From Phytohabitans suffuscus (GTDB lineage Bacteria > Actinomycetota > Actinomycetes > Mycobacteriales > Micromonosporaceae), in contig NZ_AP022871.1 in NCBI RefSeq assembly GCF_011764565.1, forward strand, positions 10,044,320-10,108,319: 64,000 bases of DNA, written 5' to 3'. Positions 42,796-52,205 of this stretch are shown piece after piece. The notes beneath the pieces were generated by a model that ran no database searches, was not told the origin of the DNA, and was given only the letters and a program-made list of their open reading frames with translations. Position 1 is the first letter of the stretch. Each line of letters begins with the position of its first letter. The position numbers and the translations under genes are program-made.

Positions 42796-43674
42796 TCAGT
42801 CCCGGCTCATCACCGTGCGCAGACCGAAGACCCGGTCGACGATCAGCGCGAGGACGAGCGAGAAGACGATGACGAGCGCCGACATGGCGTACAGCATCGG
42901 CGAGAGCGCCTGCTCCGAGGTGTACAGCAGGGTCAGCGGGAGGGTCGCTCCGCCGACCTGGGTCAGGAACAGCGAGATCGAGGTGTCGTCGAACGACACC
43001 AGGAAGGCGAGGAAGCCGGCCGCGATCAGCGCCGGCCGCATCAGTGGCAGGGTGACCAGCCAGGTCGTGCGCAGGAACCCGGCGCCGAGCCCGTACGAGG
43101 CGAGCTCCAGGTTGGTGTCGATCGCGGCGACCCGGCCGAGCATCGCGTTGAGGATGAACGGGAACACCAGGATCACGTGCCCGATGAGCAGGCCGGTGAA
43201 CGAGCCGCGCAGTGCCACGCCGAACGGGTTCAGCGCGATGTAGAGCTGGTAGAGGGCCAGGCCCTGGACGATGGCGGGTACCTGCAACGGGCTCTGGAAG
43301 AAGGCCAGCAGTGCCGCCTTGCCGCGCATCTCACCCCGGACCAGCGCGATCGTCGCCGGGAAGGCGAGCAGCATCGCGATGACGGTGGCGAGCGCGGCCA
43401 CCTGCACGCTGAGCCAGAGCGCCTCGAACATGTACCCGGGGACGCTCCGGAAGGACTGAAGCGACCAACCCTGCGGTGGGAAGGCGACCAGCCGGTCGTT
43501 GAACGCGGTGAGGATGACCACCACCAGCGGGGCGAGCAGGAACAGCAGGAGGGCGGCCACGATGACGCCGAAGCCGACGCGCCAGATCTTGTCCAGCCGG
43601 GCCGAGCTGCGGCTGGGCGGGACGACGACGGCGCTGTCGCCGGCCGCCGGCGGCGCTTGCGTGACGGTGGTCAT
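42796..43674 (-). CDS. PotC-type ABC permease
   Basis: 292 residues with six helices. A cytoplasmic N-terminus rich in Ser/Ala, FGVIVAALLLFLLAPLVVVILTAF, and the ATPase-contact loop EAALGLGA-type motif visible as ELASYGLGAGFLRTTWLVTLPLMRPALIAAGFLAFLVSFDD. This matches spermidine/putrescine-type permeases, which also move other small polar or anionic organics. Start overlaps the stop of the upstream permease. Confidence 0.9.
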   Translation of the reverse strand: MTTVTQAPPAAGDSAVVVPPSRSSARLDKIWRVGFGVIVAALLLFLLAPLVVVILTAFNDRLVAFPPQGWSLQSFRSVPGYMFEALWLSVQVAALATVIAMLLAFPATIALVRGEMRGKAALLAFFQSPLQVPAIVQGLALYQLYIALNPFGVALRGSFTGLLIGHVILVFPFILNAMLGRVAAIDTNLELASYGLGAGFLRTTWLVTLPLMRPALIAAGFLAFLVSFDDTSISLFLTQVGGATLPLTLLYTSEQALSPMLYAMSALVIVFSLVLALIVDRVFGLRTVMSRD

Positions 43675-44552
43675 GTCGTCACCCGCGTCGCGGCCGGGGT
43701 GCGCCGCCTGGTGCGGCGGGCGCGCCGGCCCGACGCCAGGAAGCCGACCAGGAAGACCGCGAACACGAGCACGAGCAGGATCGCGGCGTACACGGCGCCG
43801 CGCGGGTAGTTCAGCAGCATCAGCGTCTGCTCCCGGATGTAGATCGACAGCACGCCGACCCGGCCGCCGCCCAGCAGTGTCGGCGTGGTGAACGCGCCCG
43901 CGGTCAGCGCGAAGACGAGCAGCAGCGGGGCGACCAGCCCGCGCGCGGTGATCGGGAGGGTCACGCGGAAGAACGTGTACGGGCGGGACGCGCCCATGCC
44001 GTACGAGGCTTGGAGCAGCTGCGGCGAGACGCTCTCGACGATCGGGATGATGCCGAGCACCGCGTACGGGATCAGCAGGTGCACCATGCCGATGGTCACG
44101 CCGGTGAAGCTGCCGTAGAGCGTCACCGGGGTGTCGACGACGTGCAGGGCCAGCAGCGTGTCGTTGACCATGCCGGAGTCACCGAGCAGCACCCGCCAGC
44201 CCAGCGCCCGGACCACACCGCTCATGAACATCGACGAGACCACGATGACGAACATCGTGCGGGCCAGCCGCGGCCCGGCCCGCACGATGGCGATCGCGAG
44301 CGGGTAGGAGACGAGGGCGGTGATGACGGCGACGATGGCGCTGAGCTTGAGGGTGGTGAGGATTCCTTTGCGCAGGAACGGGTCGCTGAGCACGTCGGTG
44401 TAGTTGCGCAGCGTCGGTCCGCCGCCGCTGCGGGCCTGCCCCTGGTACTCCTGGAAGCTGAGCCGCAGGAACTGGATCTCCGGCCAGACGAAGAACGCGA
44501 TGAGGAACAGCGCGGCCGGGATGAGGACCGGATACCACCGGCGGGTGTTCAT
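43671..44552 (-). CDS. PotB-type ABC permease
   Basis: 293 residues; ATG overlapping the ATPase stop (ATGA). Six helices from WYPVLIPAALFLIAFFVWPEI; the coupling loop is LLQASYGMGASRPYTFFRVTLPITARGLVAPLLLVFAL. It partners with the PotC-type protein as a heterodimeric channel. The Arg-rich C-terminus (RRARRTRRRTP) is cytoplasmic. Confidence 0.9.
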   Translation of the reverse strand: MNTRRWYPVLIPAALFLIAFFVWPEIQFLRLSFQEYQGQARSGGGPTLRNYTDVLSDPFLRKGILTTLKLSAIVAVITALVSYPLAIAIVRAGPRLARTMFVIVVSSMFMSGVVRALGWRVLLGDSGMVNDTLLALHVVDTPVTLYGSFTGVTIGMVHLLIPYAVLGIIPIVESVSPQLLQASYGMGASRPYTFFRVTLPITARGLVAPLLLVFALTAGAFTTPTLLGGGRVGVLSIYIREQTLMLLNYPRGAVYAAILLVLVFAVFLVGFLASGRRARRTRRRTPAATRVTT

Positions 44553-45616
44553 GGCTGGAGCACCTTCGCGTCGTCGCCGTTCCAGCCGACGTGCACGACG
44601 TCGTCGTCGCGGAAGCGGCGCTCGGGGTCCAGGGCGGTCAACCGGCCGCCGTCGCCGAGGTCGATCGTGAGCACGACGTTCAGGCCGGTGTAGCGCCGGC
44701 CGACGACCCGGCCACGCAGTTGTGCCGCGCCGCCGCCGGCGGCCCCGGGCGTCGCGGTGACCCGGACCTTGTCCGGCGCGATGACCAGGTAGCACGGCTT
44801 GCCGGCCTCGGGCGTCGGGCCGACGGCGGTGACCTCGACGTCGTGGCCCGGTACGAGCACCTGCCCGGCCCGGCCGTTCCAGCGCACCACCCGCACCGGT
44901 ACCGCGCAGTGCCCGACGAACTCCGCGGCGAACGGCGTCGGCGGCGACATGAACAGCGCCTCCGGGGTGTCGACCGACACGATGTCGCCGTGGCTCATCA
45001 GCACGATCCGGTCGGACATCGCGAACGCTTCGTTCTGGTCGTGCGTGACGTAGATCGTCGTGATCTTGAGCGTGCGCTGTACGCGTTTGATCTCCAGCTG
45101 GATCGACTCGCGCAACCGGGCGTCCAGCGCGCCGAGCGGCTCGTCCATCAGCAGGATCGACGGCTGGATGCTGATCGCCCGGGCCAGCGCGACCCGCTGC
45201 TGCTGCCCCCCGCTCAGCTCGTGCGGGAGGCGCTTCTCGAATCCGGTCAGTCCCACCGTGGCGAGGGTCTGGCCGACCCGCTCCCGGACGGCCGCCCGCG
45301 ACATCCTGCGTACCCGCAGGCCGTAGGCGACGTTGTCGAAGACGGACATGTGCGGGAAGAGGGCGTAGTTCTGGAAGACGGTGCCGATGTTGCGCTGCTG
45401 CGGCGGCAGGCGTGTGACGTCCCGGCCGCCGACCACGACGCTCCCCTCGGACGGGATCAGGTAGCCGCCGATCATCCGCAGCAGGGTCGTCTTACCTGAC
45501 CCGGACGTGCCGAGTATCGTCACGAACTCGCCGCTCCGGACGGCGAGGTCGACGTCGCGTACGGCGACGTTCGTCCCGTACCGGTGCGTGATGCCGCGCA
45601 GTTCCAGGTCAGTCAT
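44549..45616 (-). CDS. PotA-type ABC ATPase
   Basis: 355 residues. Walker A GTSGSGKT (about 36-43), Q-loop NIGTVFQNYALFPHM, signature LSGGQQQRVALARAI, Walker B ILLMDEPLGALD, H-loop YVTHDQNEAFAMSD, and a C-terminal TOBE domain (PVRVVRWNGRAGQVLVPGH, then VHVGWNGDDAKVL). It energises the PotB/PotC-type channel. It lies 52 bp downstream of the binding-protein gene, with a small hairpin between. Confidence 0.93.
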   Translation of the reverse strand: MTDLELRGITHRYGTNVAVRDVDLAVRSGEFVTILGTSGSGKTTLLRMIGGYLIPSEGSVVVGGRDVTRLPPQQRNIGTVFQNYALFPHMSVFDNVAYGLRVRRMSRAAVRERVGQTLATVGLTGFEKRLPHELSGGQQQRVALARAISIQPSILLMDEPLGALDARLRESIQLEIKRVQRTLKITTIYVTHDQNEAFAMSDRIVLMSHGDIVSVDTPEALFMSPPTPFAAEFVGHCAVPVRVVRWNGRAGQVLVPGHDVEVTAVGPTPEAGKPCYLVIAPDKVRVTATPGAAGGGAAQLRGRVVGRRYTGLNVVLTIDLGDGGRLTALDPERRFRDDDVVHVGWNGDDAKVLQP

Positions 45617-45640
45617 CGGATCTCCCGCTGTCGTCCGCCC

Positions 45641-45668
45641 GCCCGCCGCGGTGCCGTCGCCGGCGGGC
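45641..45668 (-). terminator. 8-bp hairpin between binding protein and ATPase genes
   Basis: GCCCGCCG pairs with CGGCGGGC across a 12-base loop at the end of the binding-protein gene. Such hairpins often protect or partly end transcripts so the binding protein is made in excess. Confidence 0.4.
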
Positions 45669-46834
45669 TACTGGAACGCCCGGTTCCACGCGTCCACCCA
45701 GGTCTGCCGTTTGGTCATGAACTCGCGGAACGTGGCGGTGTCGGGCGAGTAGAGCGCGCTGACGTCGGTCTGCAGGAACGGCCCCACGGCGGTGTCGTCC
45801 TTCAGCGCCTCCAGCACGGCCGGGACGGTCGGCGTGTACACCAGCGTGGTGATCAGCGGCGTCAGGGCGCTCTCGGTCAGTAGCGTGTTGACGAGGGCGT
45901 ACGCCATGTCGAGGTTCTTGGTGCCCTTGGCGATCTCCGGGGAGGTCGGCGAGAGCATCAGCGCGTACGTCCTGCCCTCGATGTTCAGGTTCATCGGCGC
46001 CAGCTTCACCGGCGCGCCGGACTTGGTGAGGCCGTTGCACCGGCCGTCGGCGTGGATGACCGCCCACGCGTCGCCGCTCTGCACGAGCTGGTCGGCCTCG
46101 GAGGTGGCGGAGTAGAAGGTCAGCCGGTCGCCGAGCTGCTTGAGCTTGTCGATGACGGGCTTCGGGTCGTCCAGACCGGCCCCGTAGTAGGCCGCCAGCG
46201 AGACCATGGTGAGGTTCCAGCGGGTGCTGGTGGGCTGCGGGAACCCGATGGAGCGGACCTTCGGGTCGAAGAGGCTGTCCCAGGTCGGGGCGGCCAGCCC
46301 GGCCGAGGTGAACCGGTCGGTGTTGTAGCAGACGCCGGTGAGGTTGAACCAGGTGGCCGGGCCGCGGCCCTCGCCGGCGAACGCCTGCGGCGGCAGGTCC
46401 TGGGCGTTGGGCACGCGCGAGCGGTCGAACGTCTCCCAGACGCCGGCCTCCTCGCCCTGGTAGACCGCCGGCACGTACATGTCGAGGTCGACGTCGACCG
46501 TGGGCGCCTGGCCCTGCCCGGCGATGAGCTGGGTCAGGACCGCGTCGGGCGCCTGGCCGACCCAGTTGATCCGCCCGCCGGTGGTCTGCTCGAAAAGCTG
46601 GCCCAGACCCTGCTTGTACAGGTCGGTCAGCGACCCGGGGCTCGCCGCGACGGTGATGGTGCGCCCGGCGAACTTGCATTGGTTGTCGGCCGTCACCTCG
46701 CCCTTGGGCAAGGTGCACGACGGCGAGTCGGCGGTGCCTTCCGCCTCGTCGCCCGTGGAACAGGCCGCGACGACCAGAGTGGCCGCCGCGAAAACGCTTA
46801 CCAAACGTATCCCCCGGCTATGTGCTAAACCCAT
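45668..46834 (-). CDS. Polyamine-type ABC substrate-binding lipoprotein (first copy)
   Basis: 388 residues; ATG after GGAGTCAAG. Lipobox TLVVAAC with Cys25. The Cys pair SCTLPKGEVTADNQCKF and the body (LGQLFEQTTGGRINWVGQAPDAVLTQLIA, VDVDLDMYVPAVYQG, FPQPTSTRWNLTMVSLAAYYGAGLDD, DGRCNGLTKSGAPVKLAPMNL, TWVDAWNRAF) closely parallel the copy at 36859. First gene of the importer operon, with a palindromic operator candidate 23 bp upstream. Confidence 0.92.
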   Translation of the reverse strand: MGLAHSRGIRLVSVFAAATLVVAACSTGDEAEGTADSPSCTLPKGEVTADNQCKFAGRTITVAASPGSLTDLYKQGLGQLFEQTTGGRINWVGQAPDAVLTQLIAGQGQAPTVDVDLDMYVPAVYQGEEAGVWETFDRSRVPNAQDLPPQAFAGEGRGPATWFNLTGVCYNTDRFTSAGLAAPTWDSLFDPKVRSIGFPQPTSTRWNLTMVSLAAYYGAGLDDPKPVIDKLKQLGDRLTFYSATSEADQLVQSGDAWAVIHADGRCNGLTKSGAPVKLAPMNLNIEGRTYALMLSPTSPEIAKGTKNLDMAYALVNTLLTESALTPLITTLVYTPTVPAVLEALKDDTAVGPFLQTDVSALYSPDTATFREFMTKRQTWVDAWNRAFQ

Positions 46835-46856
46835 CTTGACTCCGAGCCTCTCGGCG

Positions 46857-46885
46857 ATTTCGGGAAGAATAACTTCGGCCGAAAT
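46857..46885. promoter_or_regulatory. Palindromic operator candidate before the importer operon
   Basis: ATTTCGG (46857-46863) and CCGAAAT (46879-46885) are inverted; the right arm overlaps a perfect 10-bp palindrome TTCGGCCGAA. It lies between the PucR gene and the operon it probably controls. Confidence 0.5.
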
Positions 46886-46920
46886 GAGGCACCAGGGACA
46901 CGGAGTAGTGCCGCCGCCTG

Positions 46921-46943
46921 GCCCGATGGCCATCGTGTCGGGC
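46921..46943 (-). terminator. Short hairpin after the PucR gene
   Basis: GCCCGA pairs with TCGGGC across an 11-base loop, 4 bp after the stop codon. Confidence 0.45.
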
Positions 46944-46946
46944 GGT

Positions 46947-48464
46947 TCACCGGTCGAGGATCTCGAGCGCCAGCAGCAGTTCGGCGCGGACCCGACCGGA
47001 CTGGAGGTCCTTGCCCAGCAACTCGGCGACCTTGTCGATGCGGTTGCGGAGGGTATGCCGGTGGATGTTGAGCTCCTCCGCCGCGGTGTTCCACTGCCCG
47101 TTGTGCTCCAGCCAGGCACGCAGCGACGAGAGCAGCTCGGACGCCGCGCCCGCCTCCTGGTGGCGCAGCACCGGCGTGAGCAGCGACGTCGAGAACGCGA
47201 ACGCCTCCTCGTTGCTGAAGACCCGGGCCAGGCCGAGGGCGCCGATGTCGGCGAAGCAGAGGCTGGGTACGCCCCGGCGCTGTGCGGTGCGCAGGCTCTG
47301 CACGGCCTGCCGGATCGACAGCGAGAGGTCGGCCCAATTCTCCACCGTTTCCGAGGAGCCGGCGGTGAGCTCGCGGATACTGGCGGAAAGGTTGTCGATG
47401 AACGGAAATACGTCCGGGGTCTGTGGGAGCAATACGACGAGAGTGTCCCGGAAATAGCCGTGAAACACGCCGCGTAAATGGGTGGCGTTCGCATTGACGG
47501 CGTCGATGGCGCGGTCGAGGGCGGCCCCGCGGCCGGCGAGGGCGAGCACCCGCAGCGGGACGTCCGGGAACGGGCCCCACATGGACACGGCCCGCCGGCG
47601 TACGGACTCGACGTCGCCGGTGGCGAGGGTACGCAGCAGGATGCTGCGCAGGTGGCGCTCGACGCCGTCGACGACCTTCCACTGTTCGAGGCTCAGCTGC
47701 ACCAGCGACGTCGCCACGTTGATGATCTGGCGTTCCACGGCGGAGGGCGGCCGGTCGGCGACGATGACGATGACCCGCAGGACGTGCCCGTTGCTCAGCA
47801 CCGGCTGCAGGCTGACGGTCCGGCCGTCGAAGTCGAACTTCACCGGCGACAGCACGATCTGCCGGCGCTGGGCCTGCACGGCGTGTATCCCGTCGACGAG
47901 GCCGCGCACATCCCGGTCGTACGAGCCGGCCAGGACCTTGCCGGTGGGGTCCAGCAGCAGCGCCGGAGTGCCCAGCTCGCTGCTGAGGCGCTTCATGAAG
48001 CGGCCGAAGCCGTCCGGGACGAGGGCGAGCTTGGTGAGCGCGGACTGGGCCTCGCTGAGCCGGACGAGGGTCGCGTACTCGTCGGAGGCCACCGCCCGCG
48101 CGACCAGCCGGCTGATCGCGCTGAACGGGGTCTCCCTCGGCACCTCCATCAGCGCGAACGAGTGCTCGCGGGCGGCCTCGACCAGCGGCGGCGGCACCGA
48201 CTCGTGGATCCGGCCGGTGCCGAACCCGAGCCCGACCACGCCGGAGGCGCTCAGGTGCGCGATGTAGTCGTTGGCGTGCCGGCCGTCGACGTCGCGCAGC
48301 CCGGCCGTCAGGACCAGCTCGCCGCCGTTCATGTACGGCTTCGGCTCGTCGATCTCGGTCGAGTGCACCCAGATCAGCTCGGCGGAGAGCGCCTCCGACG
48401 GGACGTACAGCGGCACCAGCCGCAGGCCAGGACTCTCGATGACCTGCCTCAGGGTCAATGGCAT
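46947..48464 (-). CDS. PucR-family transcriptional regulator
   Basis: 505 residues from ATG (MPLTLRQVIESPGL) after GGAGGTGCGCGATC. N-terminal purine-catabolism-regulator domain (about 1-125: WVHSTEIDEPKPYMNGGELVLTAGL, GVVGLGFGTGRIHESVPPPLVEAAREHSFALMEVP), a central GAF/GGDEF-like part, and a C-terminal PucR helix-turn-helix (WLEHNGQWNTAAEELNIHRHTLRNRIDKVAELLGKDL). These are ligand-responsive activators or repressors of catabolic operons. It lies between the 13-kb enzyme cluster and the importer operon, so it is the probable local regulator of both. Confidence 0.9.
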   Translation of the reverse strand: MPLTLRQVIESPGLRLVPLYVPSEALSAELIWVHSTEIDEPKPYMNGGELVLTAGLRDVDGRHANDYIAHLSASGVVGLGFGTGRIHESVPPPLVEAAREHSFALMEVPRETPFSAISRLVARAVASDEYATLVRLSEAQSALTKLALVPDGFGRFMKRLSSELGTPALLLDPTGKVLAGSYDRDVRGLVDGIHAVQAQRRQIVLSPVKFDFDGRTVSLQPVLSNGHVLRVIVIVADRPPSAVERQIINVATSLVQLSLEQWKVVDGVERHLRSILLRTLATGDVESVRRRAVSMWGPFPDVPLRVLALAGRGAALDRAIDAVNANATHLRGVFHGYFRDTLVVLLPQTPDVFPFIDNLSASIRELTAGSSETVENWADLSLSIRQAVQSLRTAQRRGVPSLCFADIGALGLARVFSNEEAFAFSTSLLTPVLRHQEAGAASELLSSLRAWLEHNGQWNTAAEELNIHRHTLRNRIDKVAELLGKDLQSGRVRAELLLALEILDR

Positions 48465-48551
48465 GATCGCGCACCTCCATCTGCGAGTACACGCCAAGTA
48501 CGCCGGGCAGCCAAGATTCTTTTCGCTCAGCCACGTACCGTAGCCGCGAGC

Positions 48552-49580
48552 TCACCCGCGAACTGTCGCCGCCGGCTCGCCCACGAGCGGGATGATCGTT
48601 TCGGCGATCTCGCGCATCCGCCGCTCCCGCCCGCCGGACAGGATCGGAAACGTGAGCCGGTCCACGTCGAGCGTGGCCAGCGCGCGCAACCGCTCGGCGC
48701 AGAGCTCCACCGGGCCGGGCACCGCGATCGCCGAGATGAACTCGTCGGTCACCACGGCCTTGTGCCCGGCGTGCAGCGACAGGTGCTCCACCAGCTCGTA
48801 GCCGCCGCGCGCCGCCGCGAACTGCGGCCGGAACCGCTCCCAGCTCGGCGGCATCGTCTTCCACGACTCGAACGTCGCCGCCTGGGCGGTCGCCCACGCC
48901 GCGACGTCGGCGCGGGCCTTCGCCTCGTCCAGGTCGACGCTCATGGTGACGAACAGGTCGATCGTCAGGTCGCCCCGGTCCCGGCCGGCACGTTCCAGGC
49001 CCTGGTAGACGTAGTCGAGCTGCCACCGGCAGAAGTCGGGGTCGGCCGCGCCGAGCAGGATCAGACCGTCACACACCTCACCGGCCAGGCGCAGCATGCC
49101 CGGCTGCGACGCGGCGAGGTAGATCGGGACCTGCCGGCGGGCCGTGGCCAGCTTCACCGTCGTGCCGTACAGCTCCTGCTCCTCGCCGGTGAAGAGGCGG
49201 CGGAACTCGGCGATGCCCGCGCGGATCTGCGGCATCCGGGCCGGCTGGTACCCGGCGCCGAGCACCGCCGACCAGCCCGCGCCCAGGCCGAGCAGGGCCC
49301 GCCCGCCGCTGAGCTCGTCCAGCGCGGCGGTCGCGTTGGCGGTCACCGTGGGGTGCCGGGTCTGCAGGTTGGTCACGGCCGAGCCGATCTCCATCCGGGA
49401 GGTCGCCTGGGCGGCGAGGTACATCGCCGCGTACACGTCCTTCATGCCGAGCTGGAAGTCGATGTACCACAGCGCCTCGAAGCCCAGCGCCTCGCCCAGA
49501 GCGGCCAGCGCCGGGACGTTCGTGAGCGGCTCGCGCGGGCTGACGCCCAGTGACAGCCCCCAGCGGTTCACGAGTCCCAT
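48552..49580 (-). CDS. LLM-class flavin-dependent oxidoreductase
   Basis: 342 residues; the start overlaps the cupin stop by 13 bases. Bacterial luciferase-like fold: WGLSLGVSPREPLTNVPALAALGEALGFEALWYIDFQLGMKDVYAAMYLAAQATSRMEIGSAVTN (first two strands, residues 6-70), RHPTVTANATAALDELSGGRALLGLGAGW, VPIYLAASQPGMLRLAGEVCDGLIL. F420- or FMN-dependent; the FMN or F420 choice cannot be made by eye. It may oxygenate or reduce an intermediate of the pathway. Confidence 0.87.
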   Translation of the reverse strand: MGLVNRWGLSLGVSPREPLTNVPALAALGEALGFEALWYIDFQLGMKDVYAAMYLAAQATSRMEIGSAVTNLQTRHPTVTANATAALDELSGGRALLGLGAGWSAVLGAGYQPARMPQIRAGIAEFRRLFTGEEQELYGTTVKLATARRQVPIYLAASQPGMLRLAGEVCDGLILLGAADPDFCRWQLDYVYQGLERAGRDRGDLTIDLFVTMSVDLDEAKARADVAAWATAQAATFESWKTMPPSWERFRPQFAAARGGYELVEHLSLHAGHKAVVTDEFISAIAVPGPVELCAERLRALATLDVDRLTFPILSGGRERRMREIAETIIPLVGEPAATVRG

Positions 49581-50080
49581 CCCGGGCGGTCCTTCGTCGG
49601 GACCATCGTGCTGGCCACCGCCTGCCACATCGGCGAGTAGATGAACGCCAGCCACTTGGCGTTCCCGCCGAGGTTGATGTGCTGGTGGTCGACCTGGTCG
49701 GGCTTGACCGGCAGCAGGACCAGGTCGCCGGCCTCCCAGTCGTACCGGACGCCGTCCATGATGGTCGCGCCCCGCCCCTCCAGCACGAACAGCGCGAGCC
49801 CGCCCTGGTGCCGGTGGCCCCCGGACTGGGTGACGATGTCGTGGCAGAAGACCCGCCAGTCGACGTTCGCCGAGTCCTCGTAGTGGTGGTCGAGGTAGTA
49901 GAGGCAGCGCGCGGCCATCCGGTCGGTGAGCCATTCGCGGTCGGACTGCCTGATCACCACCTTGCCGGTGCGGGCCCGCTCGTCACGCTCGGCCAGCACG
50001 GCCATCGCGCGGGCGTACGGCTCGCTGTACCCCGCCTCCTCCAGCTCGCGTTGCTTCTCCATCTGTCGTTGCTGGCCCAT
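49568..50080 (-). CDS. Cupin-domain protein (first of two, 170 residues)
   Basis: ATG after GGGAGGCCGGC; an in-frame ATG five codons earlier overlaps the AAA+ gene's stop and is less well spaced. The N-terminal helical region is Gln/Glu-rich. The cupin core has metal motif GGHRHQGGLALFVLEGRG, and the second motif around DQVDHQHINLGG. Similar in length and layout to the cupin at 52202, with which it may form a hetero-oligomer or divide a dioxygenase-like role. It lies between the AAA+ ATPase and LLM genes in the same transcript. Confidence 0.83.
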   Translation of the reverse strand: MGQQRQMEKQRELEEAGYSEPYARAMAVLAERDERARTGKVVIRQSDREWLTDRMAARCLYYLDHHYEDSANVDWRVFCHDIVTQSGGHRHQGGLALFVLEGRGATIMDGVRYDWEAGDLVLLPVKPDQVDHQHINLGGNAKWLAFIYSPMWQAVASTMVPTKDRPGWDS

Positions 50081-50091
50081 GCCGGCCTCCC

Positions 50092-52205
50092 TCATCTCGC
50101 CTTCGGCGGTTCCATGACCCCTGACTGGCTGATGTCGTCGACGCGGATCTCGATCCGGCCCAGGCCCCGGCGTCGAGGTGGCGCCCGAGCGCGGCGAGCT
50201 TGGCGCGCTCGCAGCAGCCGCGGACCGCGGCCCGGGAGGCGCCGTCGGTCGCCGCGACGACCGCGCCGACCGCCTGGTCGAGGTCGGCGTCCAGGTACTC
50301 GGCGGTGCCGCCGAGGAACCTGCGCGCGATGGCCTCCCGGTCGGCGGCGTCCGGGGGCCCGACCTCGACGCGCCGGTCGAAGCGGCCGCCGCGCAGCACC
50401 GCGGGGTCGACCGCGTCCAGGTCATCGGCCGTGGCCACCACCCAGACGTCGCCGCCGGCGGCGATCGCGTCGAGCTCGGCGAACAGCTGCTCGCGCATCC
50501 GCGCGGCCGCGGGGTCGTTCTCCGCCACCGTCCGCGGGGCGATCACCTCGAGCTGGTCGAGCACGATGACGCTGGGCGCCACCTGGTGCGCCACCGTGAA
50601 CGCGCGCCGCAGGGCGCTCTCCGACTCACCGAGCCACTTGCTGAACAGCTCCGGCCCGCGTACGTGCACCAGGTGGACGCCGACCTCGGCGGCGAGCCCG
50701 GCGGCGAGCGTCGACTTACCGTTGCCGCTGGGGCCGTACAGCAGCAGCAGCGTGCTCGCCGGCAGCTCCATGAGCTCGAGCAGGTGGGGATGGGAGCGGG
50801 ACAGCTCGACGCCGCGGCGCAGCTCGTCCTTGAGCGCCGTCATGCCGGCCAGACCCGACCACCGCGGGCGTGCCGCGAAGCGGGCGACCCCGCGCAGCGC
50901 CGCCGGCTCGACCTGCTCCAGCGCGCCGAGCAGGTGCTCGGCGTCGACGGGGGGCGGGCCGCCGGCGACGCCCGCGCCGCGGAGGGTCCGCAACGCCGCC
51001 TCGCGGCAGACCGCGACCAGGTCGGCGCCGGCGAAGCCGCCGGTGCGGTCGGCGACCGCGGGCAGCGCCGCGGCGGCCGCCGGGGTCAGGGGCATGTCGC
51101 GGCTCTGGACGTCGAGGATCTCCAGGCGCCCGCGCGCGTCGGGCAGCGTGAAGCGCAGCTCGCGTTCGAACCGGCCCGGACGCCGAAGGGCCGGGTCGAT
51201 CGCCTCGATCCGGTTGGTGGTGCCGATGACGACCATGCCCTCGGAGCCGTGCATCCCGTCCATCATCGTGAGCAGCTGCGAGACGATCTTGGAGTCCTTC
51301 TGCGAGCCGAGGTGCTCGCGGGCCGGTGCCAGCGCGTCCACCTCGTCGATGATCACGATCGACGGCGTGTGGTGCTGTGCCTCGTGGAAGACGCGGCGCA
51401 GCGCGTCCTGGGCCTCGGACGCCATCCGCCCGGCGACGTCCGCCCCGTTGATCTGGAACGTCCGGGCGTTCAGCTCGTTCGCGACGGCGCGGGCGACGAA
51501 CGTCTTGCCGGTGCCCGGCGCGCCGTGGAAGATGACGCCGCGGATGGGGTTGACGCCGAGCTGGCGGTAGGCCCACGGCGACGCGATCGGCAGTTCGACG
51601 ATCTCGCGCGCCGCGGCGAGCACCGCGGGGAGCCCGCCGACGTCGGCGAACGTGACCCGCTGCGAGACGTCGGTGAACCGCAGGTCGGTGCCGAAGCGGA
51701 CCCGCACCGCGGTGTTCGGCCCGGCCAGGCCCTCGGTGCCGGCCAGCTCGGTGACCCGGCAGATCGTCGTGCCGAGGCCGGGCAGCAGGTCGACGTGCAA
51801 CACCGCTCCGGCGGTGAGCGGCACGCCGGTGGAGTGCAGGTGCTTGCCCAGCCGCTCCTCCAGCCCGGCCTCCAGCAGCGCCGCGAGGTCGCCGGCGGCG
51901 GCGACGGTGACCTCGGCGACGCTCTCCCCGATCGGGGCGCCGCCGACGCCCCGGGCCGGCACGACCGTCACCCGGTCGCCGACCTTGCAGCGCAGCGTGA
52001 CGCGCAGCGACCGGTCGACCCGGATCCGGTCGCCGCCGGCGTGCGTGGTCAGCCGGGCCAGCGCGGTGGCGCCGGACGGCACCGAGACCCGCACCAGGCC
52101 GTTCGCGAAGGCCGGCAGCGCCGTCTCCGGCACCGAGCACCACAGCGGCCCTTCGCCGGCCGGTTCCGCCCGGACGATGTCGAGGTCGGCGACGAGGCCG
52201 GTCAC
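50092..52205 (-). CDS. CDC48-like AAA+ ATPase (Cpa type), one-base frameshift at its end
   Basis: About 704 residues; GTG start overlapping the cupin stop. A beta-rich N-domain (1-180) is followed by two AAA modules. D1: Walker A GAPGTGKT (228-235), Walker B IVIIDEVDALAP (Asp287, Glu288), sensor TTNRIEAIDPALRRPGRF. D2: Walker A GPSGNGKS (491-498), pore loop ELFSKWLGESE, Walker B VIVLDQLEVIAP in which the catalytic Glu is Gln551, and an intact Arg-finger stretch PAVLRGGRF. One base is missing near 50166; the repaired end is GRIEIRVDDISQSGVMEPPKAR, without a proteasome-docking HbYX tail. The mycobacterial CDC48-like protein Cpa is the closest described relative. It is embedded in a catabolic operon, which is unusual. 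Confidence 0.87.
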
